Shown in pieces: positions 59,846-64,000 of a stretch of DNA of 64,000 nt. Position numbers and translations under genes: made by a program. The notes beneath the pieces are model-generated. The model did no database searches. It saw nothing but the letters and a program-made list of their open reading frames with translations, and had not been told where the DNA came from. The stretch spans positions 8,415,001 through 8,479,000 of the forward strand of contig NZ_CP163443.1 of the NCBI RefSeq assembly GCF_041053055.1, written 5' to 3'. This DNA comes from Streptomyces sp. R41. GTDB taxonomy: Bacteria; Actinomycetota; Actinomycetes; Streptomycetales; Streptomycetaceae. How positions within the stretch are numbered: the stretch's first letter is position 1; each line of letters starts with the position of its first letter.

Positions 59846-60394
59846 ATGCCTGACAACGCCCGCTATCTCGCCGAAGGCCCTCGCGTGGGCATACGCCACT
59901 TCAGGTACGAGGACGGTGCGGAGTTCACCGCCCGGGCCCGGGAGAGCAAGGATCTGCACCAGCCGTGGCTCTTTCCGCCCAGCAGCGCCGACGCCTATGC
60001 CGCGTACGCCGGGCGGCTCATCGAGGATCGGACGAAGGCCGGGTTCCTCGTCTGTGAGCGGGACGGGGGCGGCATCGCCGGGTTCATCAACATCAACAAC
60101 ATCGTCGAGGGCGGCTTTCTGTGCGGGGCGCTGGGGTACGGCGCCTTCGCGCACGCCGCGGGGCGCGGGCTGATGGCCGAGGGGCTCGGCCTCGTCGTGC
60201 GGTACGCCTTCGGAAAGATGGGCCTGCACCGGCTGGAAATCAATGCGCAGCCGGGGAACGCCGCCTCCATCGCGCTCGCCCGGCGCTGCGGCTTCCGGCT
60301 GGAAGGCTTCTCACCGGACTTCATCTACATCGACGGGGCCTGGCGGGACCATGAACGGTGGGCGATCACGGCGGAGATGGTCTCTTCCCGCTGA
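59846..60394 (+). CDS. RimJ/RimL-type GNAT acetyltransferase
   Basis: A 182-residue GNAT protein of the ribosomal-protein acetyltransferase group: VGIRHFRYEDGAEFTARARE, GGIAGFININNIVEGGFLCG, the acetyl-CoA region GYGAFAHAAGRGLMAEGLGL (about 94-113) and MGLHRLEINAQPGNAASIAL then ARRCGFRLEGF, the hallmark end of RimL proteins. Target probably a protein N-terminus or small amine; not predictable further. It may be cotranscribed with the arginase-fold gene 26 bp downstream. Confidence 0.9.
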   Translation: MPDNARYLAEGPRVGIRHFRYEDGAEFTARARESKDLHQPWLFPPSSADAYAAYAGRLIEDRTKAGFLVCERDGGGIAGFININNIVEGGFLCGALGYGAFAHAAGRGLMAEGLGLVVRYAFGKMGLHRLEINAQPGNAASIALARRCGFRLEGFSPDFIYIDGAWRDHERWAITAEMVSSR

Positions 60395-60420
60395 GCTCTT
60401 CGCGGGTGAGGATGAGCCCC

Positions 60421-61317
60421 ATGCGGAACATTGTCGTGCTCGACGCCCCGTCCAACCTGGGCCTGCGTCCGCCCGCGCCCGGCACCGTCCCCGGCTGCTA
60501 CAAGCTGGCCGGTGCCCTGCGCGAGCAGCGGATCGTGCAGCGGCTCGGCGCGCTGGAGGGCGGGGTCGTCGTGCCGCCGCGCTACGACCGCGGGGACTGG
60601 CAGGAGGGCGACGGGGTCTTCAACGCGGCCGCCATCGCGACCTACACCCGAAAGCTCGCCGACCGCATCGAGCACCATGTCCGCGCCGGTGACCTGCCCG
60701 TCGTCCTCGGCGGTGACTGCTCCATCCAGCTCGGCGCCTCGCTCGCGCTGCGCCGCATCGGCCGTTACGGGCTCGCCGCGGTCGACGGGTCCGCGGACTT
60801 CCGGCATCCCGGGAACTCGGACCGGATCGGCGCGGCCGGCGGCGAGGAACTCGCCCTCGCGACCGGTCGCGGCCAGGACGACCTGGCGAACCTCGAAGGG
60901 CTGAAGCCCTATCTGCGGGACGAGGACGTACGGCTCTTCGGCATCCGCGACTACGACACGGAGCGGGACGAGCTCGCCGCGCTGAAGATCCCCACCGTGA
61001 CCGTCGGTGAACTCCGCGAATGGGGCGCCGACGCGATCGCCAGGGCCACCGTGCAGACCCTCGAGCTCCCGCACCTGGACGGCTTCTGGGTGCACCTCGA
61101 CGCCGACTCCCTCGATCCGAGCGTCATGCCGGCCGTGGACAGCCCGGACCCCGACGGACTGCTCCCCGACGAACTCCTCGCGTTGCTGCGCCCGCTGGTG
61201 ACCTCCCCGCACTGTGTCGGCCTCAACGTCACCATCTACGACCCCGATCTGGACCCGGAGGGCACGGCGGGCGCGCTGATCGCGGACCTCGTCGTCTCCG
61301 CCTTTGCGGAATCCTGA
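60421..61317 (+). CDS. Arginase/agmatinase/deacetylase-fold protein with altered metal ligands
   Basis: A 298-residue ureohydrolase-fold protein. The three metal motifs are recognisable but changed: GGDHS is GGDCS (about 97-101, a common variant), DAHxD is DGSAD (about 122-126, the His ligand replaced by Ser), and SxDxDxxDP is HLDADSLDP (about 224-232, Asp residues kept). With both His ligands missing, binding of the usual two-manganese centre is doubtful. It may be a non-urea-forming member, a single-metal enzyme or inactive. GTGAGGA precedes the ATG at 60421. Divergence from typical arginases is also seen in the insert VVPPRYDRGDWQEGDGVFNA. Confidence 0.85.
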   Translation: MRNIVVLDAPSNLGLRPPAPGTVPGCYKLAGALREQRIVQRLGALEGGVVVPPRYDRGDWQEGDGVFNAAAIATYTRKLADRIEHHVRAGDLPVVLGGDCSIQLGASLALRRIGRYGLAAVDGSADFRHPGNSDRIGAAGGEELALATGRGQDDLANLEGLKPYLRDEDVRLFGIRDYDTERDELAALKIPTVTVGELREWGADAIARATVQTLELPHLDGFWVHLDADSLDPSVMPAVDSPDPDGLLPDELLALLRPLVTSPHCVGLNVTIYDPDLDPEGTAGALIADLVVSAFAES

Positions 61318-61368
61318 CCGGATCCTGACGAGCGGAGACCCTGGTCAGCTCGTCGATGACCATGTTCG

Positions 61369-63342
61369 ATGGTCATCGTGACGACGATCCGACGTGACGT
61401 ACTGACGCTTCCCGCCGCCGAGTTGGGTCCGAGCAACCCGCTGCCGCCGCTCCGGCCCCTCGACGAGATGCACCGCATCGACGAACGGGACAAGGAGGGC
61501 CTGCCGCGCGACATGGCGCGGCAGATCGGATACGAGCCGCTGCGCAGCGTCCTGCCCGAGCGCATCCGGGACGGGTACGGCAGACAGCGGGCGCCGCGCG
61601 AGATCGACACGATCGTGATCGAGAACGACCGGCTGCGGGCCACCGTGCTGCCCGGCTACGGGGGCCGTGTCGTCTCGCTCTTCCACAAGCCCTCGCAGCG
61701 CGAACTCCTCTATCGCAACCCGGTGTTGCAGCCCGCCTGCTTCGCCCTCAACGGCGCCTGGTTCTCCGGCGGCATCGAGTGGAACATCGGCGCGACGGGC
61801 CACACCACCCTGTCCTGCTCGCCCGTCCACGCCGCACGCGTCACCGCCCCCGACGGCGGCGAGATGCTCCGCCTGTGGGAATGGGAGCGGCTGCGCGACC
61901 TCCCCTTCCAGGTCGACCTGTGGCTGCCGGAAGGCTCCGACTTCCTGTACGTCGGCGTACGCATCCGCAATCCGCACGAGAAGCCCGCGCCCGTGTACTG
62001 GTGGTCCAACATCGCGGTCCCCGAGGAGCGCAGGGTGCTGGCGCCGGCCGAGGAGGCATGGCACTTCGGATACGAGCGCCGACTGCGGCGGGTGCCGGTA
62101 CCGGAGTTCGAGGGTGTCGACCGGACCTATCCGCTGAACAGCACTTTCCCCGCCGACTACTTCTACGAGGTTCCCGACGGGCGGCGGCGCTGGATCGCCG
62201 CGCTCGACGACGCCGGCGACGGGCTCGTGCAGACGTCCACCGACGTCCTGCGCGGACGCAAGCTGTTCGTCTGGGGCTCCGGTCCGGGCGGGCGACGCTG
62301 GCAGGAGTGGCTCACCGAACCGGGGACCGGCGGATACTGCGAGATCCAGGCCGGTCTCGCGCGCACCCAGCTCGAACACGTACGGCTCGACGCGCAGAGC
62401 GATGTGTCCTGGCTGGAGGCGTACGGGCCGTTGGCCGCGAACGCGGAGGCGGTTCACGGGGCGGACTGGGAGGCGGCGCGGGCGGAGGCCGAGGCCCGGC
62501 TCGACGCCTGCCTGCCGCGGGGCGATGTCGACGCCGCATACGACGCCTGGTTGCCGCACGCCGACGCCGAGCCGGGCGAGGTGCTCGCCGTCGGATCCGG
62601 CTGGGGTGCGCTCGAAGTGCGCCGGGCCGCCTACAAGCTGCCGGGTACTCCCTTCGACGAGTCCACGTTGGGTGACGCGCAGGCGCCGTGGCTTGAGCTG
62701 CTGCGGTCCGGTGCGTTTCCCGAGCCGCGACGGGTCGGTCCGCCCGGCGAGACCCTGGTCGCCTCGCACTGGCGCGACATGCTGGAGACCGCGCCCGCCG
62801 CGCCGCTCGCCGAATATCACCTCGGAGTTGCCCAGTGGCACGCGGGAGATCTGGCGCAGGCGGTGAGGAGTTGGGAACGGGCACTCGAACTCGCCCCGTC
62901 CCTCTGGCCGTTGCTCCGCTGTCTCGCCGTTGCCGACCAGGAGGCCGGCAACCGGGAGCGGGCCGCCGACCGGTACGCCGAGGCGTTCGACGATCTGTGC
63001 CGGGAGCGCCGGGACGACGGTGAGGTCTGGACTGCCGCTACGGCGGCGCTGGGGCGTGAGGCGATCGGAGCCCTGCTCGCGGTGCGGCGGGTGGCGGATG
63101 CGCGGGCGGTGTGGGAACGGCTTCGGCCCGCTACGCGCTCGCGTGGGCGGTTCCGGTTGATCGAGGCGCAGTTGTTGCTGGCGGAGGGGGAGGTGGGGGC
63201 GGCTCGGGGTGTCTTCGACGCGGGGTTCGACGTTGCGGATCTGCGGGAGGGGGCCGAGGTGATTTCCGAGCTGTGGGCTCGGGTGACGGATGAGCCGTTG
63301 CCGGCGCGGTACGAGTTCCGGATGCGGCCGCCGGGCGAGTGA
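61369..63342 (+). CDS. DUF5107 (galactose-mutarotase-like) protein with C-terminal TPR region
   Basis: A 657-residue protein. The N-terminal 360 residues match DUF5107: IENDRLRATVLPGYGGRVVS, LFHKPSQRELLYRNPV, WFSGGIEWNIGATGHT and VYWWSNIAVPEERRVL, a beta-supersandwich fold related to sugar mutarotases and lyases. The C-terminal part (about 475-650) is helical with TPR-like pairs, for example YHLGVAQWHAGDLAQAVRSW and RCLAVADQEAGNRERAADRY. Such proteins occur with glycoside hydrolase genes and may bind sugars. No signal peptide. It stands alone; ATG 61369 lacks a clear ribosome site. Confidence 0.8.
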   Translation: MVIVTTIRRDVLTLPAAELGPSNPLPPLRPLDEMHRIDERDKEGLPRDMARQIGYEPLRSVLPERIRDGYGRQRAPREIDTIVIENDRLRATVLPGYGGRVVSLFHKPSQRELLYRNPVLQPACFALNGAWFSGGIEWNIGATGHTTLSCSPVHAARVTAPDGGEMLRLWEWERLRDLPFQVDLWLPEGSDFLYVGVRIRNPHEKPAPVYWWSNIAVPEERRVLAPAEEAWHFGYERRLRRVPVPEFEGVDRTYPLNSTFPADYFYEVPDGRRRWIAALDDAGDGLVQTSTDVLRGRKLFVWGSGPGGRRWQEWLTEPGTGGYCEIQAGLARTQLEHVRLDAQSDVSWLEAYGPLAANAEAVHGADWEAARAEAEARLDACLPRGDVDAAYDAWLPHADAEPGEVLAVGSGWGALEVRRAAYKLPGTPFDESTLGDAQAPWLELLRSGAFPEPRRVGPPGETLVASHWRDMLETAPAAPLAEYHLGVAQWHAGDLAQAVRSWERALELAPSLWPLLRCLAVADQEAGNRERAADRYAEAFDDLCRERRDDGEVWTAATAALGREAIGALLAVRRVADARAVWERLRPATRSRGRFRLIEAQLLLAEGEVGAARGVFDAGFDVADLREGAEVISELWARVTDEPLPARYEFRMRPPGE

Positions 63343-63354
63343 ACGTGGGGGATT

Positions 63355-63535
63355 CTCGCCCCCGCCGCCCCTGCCCGTCCCGTCCCTGGGGCTCCGCCCC
63401 AGACCCCGTTCGCGCAGTTCCCCGCGCCCCTTTTCAGGGGCGCGGGGAACTGCGCAATCTTTTGAGCGGGGGTCTGGGGGCGGCAGCCCCCAGGGACGGG
63501 ACGGGCAGGGGCGGCGGGGGCGAACAACCTACTCC
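63355..63535. repeat. Large nested inverted repeat with dispersed-repeat ends
   Basis: The outer arms (CGCCGCCCCTGCCCGTCCCG at about 63363 and its reverse complement at about 63500-63520) surround two smaller hairpins (CTGGGGCTCCGCCCCAG at 63386; CTGGGGGCGGCAGCCCCCAG at 63474) and the perfect terminator stem at 63412. The whole 180-bp gap between convergent genes is one symmetric structure. Related blocks are at 29505-29590 and 13490-13545. Confidence 0.75.
63412..63455. terminator. Perfect 19-bp stem terminator between convergent genes
   Basis: GCGCAGTTCCCCGCGCCCC and GGGGCGCGGGGAACTGCGC flank a TTTTCA loop. It lies 70 bp past the DUF5107 stop and 74 bp past the VOC gene stop and can stop transcription from both sides. 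Confidence 0.85.
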
Positions 63536-63882
63536 GTCGGCCGGCGGTCCACGTACTCGTACACCGCGCCGTCCGGATGCATCGCGATCAGATTGCGGCC
63601 CACCGGCGTCGCCACCGGCCCCGCCAGGATGCGGGCGCCGGAGTCGCTGAGGACGCGGTGGGCCTCGTCGACGTCCTTGACGGCGATGGTCGCGGCGACC
63701 TTGCGGAGGACGTCCAGCTCGGCCTCGGGCCCGCTCATCAGCAGGAAGCAGCCGACCGCGGCGACCGAGACGCCACCGCGCTCGAAGCGGAGGGCGTGCC
63801 CGCCCGCGAGTCTTTCGTAGAAGGGGACCGAGGCCTCCAGGTCGTCGACGCAGATACGCAGCGTGGCTCCCAGAATCTCCAT
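63529..63882 (-). CDS. VOC-family (glyoxalase/bleomycin resistance-like) protein
   Basis: A 117-residue two-module VOC fold protein: MEILGATLRICVDDLEASVP then FYERLAG in the first beta-alpha-beta unit, and IAVKDVDEAHRVLSDSGARI and GRNLIAMHPDGAVYEYVDRR in the second, with the Glu of VYEYV at the usual metal position. The His usual at the start of module 1 is replaced (LRICVDD), so metal binding is incomplete. Substrate unknown. No good ribosome site. After it, 63883-64000 shows no gene. Confidence 0.85.
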   Translation of the reverse strand: MEILGATLRICVDDLEASVPFYERLAGGHALRFERGGVSVAAVGCFLLMSGPEAELDVLRKVAATIAVKDVDEAHRVLSDSGARILAGPVATPVGRNLIAMHPDGAVYEYVDRRPTE

Positions 63883-64000
63883 GCGCAGGAGCCTAGTTGG
63901 GTCCGGCGGCGGAGGAGATCGTTTCGTACGGACAGGGGCTCGGCCCAGACGATCGGGAGAGGAGACACCGTCTGGACCGAGAGATCAAGAGAGCGACCGG

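Overview
The window is actinobacterial chromosome of Streptomyces type. Base composition is very GC-rich, third codon positions are almost all G or C, GTG starts are common, genes are often joined by 4-bp ATGA or GTGA overlaps, and several genes look leaderless (TAGGGT-like -10 about 7 nt before the ATG). The content also fits: a crotonyl-CoA carboxylase/reductase cluster, a PAS-GAF-SpoIIE phosphatase with its own HATPase, two BlaI/M56 pairs, an Rv2578c-type radical SAM protein and an Ada-AlkA fusion. No rRNA, tRNA, CRISPR array, phage or conjugative module was recognised.

Layout. 1-2489: end of a macro-domain gene, then an NTF2-like gene and an SDR lacking the catalytic Tyr, with a TetR regulator; the SDR and TetR promoters carry the same palindrome. 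2490-13337: an envelope-stress-like block, roughly symmetric. Two COG4705 membrane proteins, two BlaI repressor/M56 metalloprotease pairs, a polyprenyl-sugar type GT-C glycosyltransferase with a UPF0104 membrane protein, and a dedA-pap2-response regulator-histidine kinase operon. Each BlaI-type gene faces its target operon across paired CTACA/TGTAG palindromes. 13338-17481: repeats, a MITE, an MFS gene, then an ArsR repressor and a P1B-4 metal ATPase sharing an operator. 17577-19560: Ada-AlkA and Ogt alkylation repair. 19593-24235: a scarred stretch with a second MITE, a decayed sirtuin copy, a VanZ/response regulator/kinase set, gene fragments and an intact sirtuin. 24326-29494: orphan VapB-like antitoxin, Nudix, MmyB-like regulator, second SDR without catalytic Tyr, third MITE, ADP-ribosylglycohydrolase, glycerate kinase.

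29676-40600: phosphatidylethanolamine synthesis (psd, pssA) and a five-gene ethylmalonyl-CoA pathway operon ordered ccr-ecm-mcl-mch-mcd, preceded by a separately terminated TetR gene and a double-length 3-hydroxybutyryl-CoA dehydrogenase. Together these convert acetoacetyl-CoA-derived C4 units to ethylmalonyl-CoA, methylsuccinyl-CoA, mesaconyl-CoA and finally glyoxylate plus propionyl-CoA. They supply C2 assimilation and polyketide extender units.

40974-48783: mixed housekeeping and secreted functions (HEAT protein, GNAT, RidA, secreted tripeptidyl aminopeptidase, radical SAM protein with an SOS-like box, SRPBCC protein, MFS exporter with a triple beta-sandwich tail). Two related 30-bp tandem repeat arrays sit directly after stop codons here. 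48935-52287: SpoIIE-type phosphatase and a methyltransferase. 52363-57491: a tight operon of M55 D-aminopeptidase, M20 peptidase, S9 peptidase, a 28-codon ORF coupled on both sides, and LD-carboxypeptidase, probably for peptides containing D-amino acids such as murein peptides. 57670-63882: secreted S15-like hydrolase, LapA-like protein, GNAT, an arginase-fold protein with altered metal ligands, a DUF5107/TPR protein and a VOC protein.

All calls were made by reading the sequence; family names come from motif recognition, without database searches.
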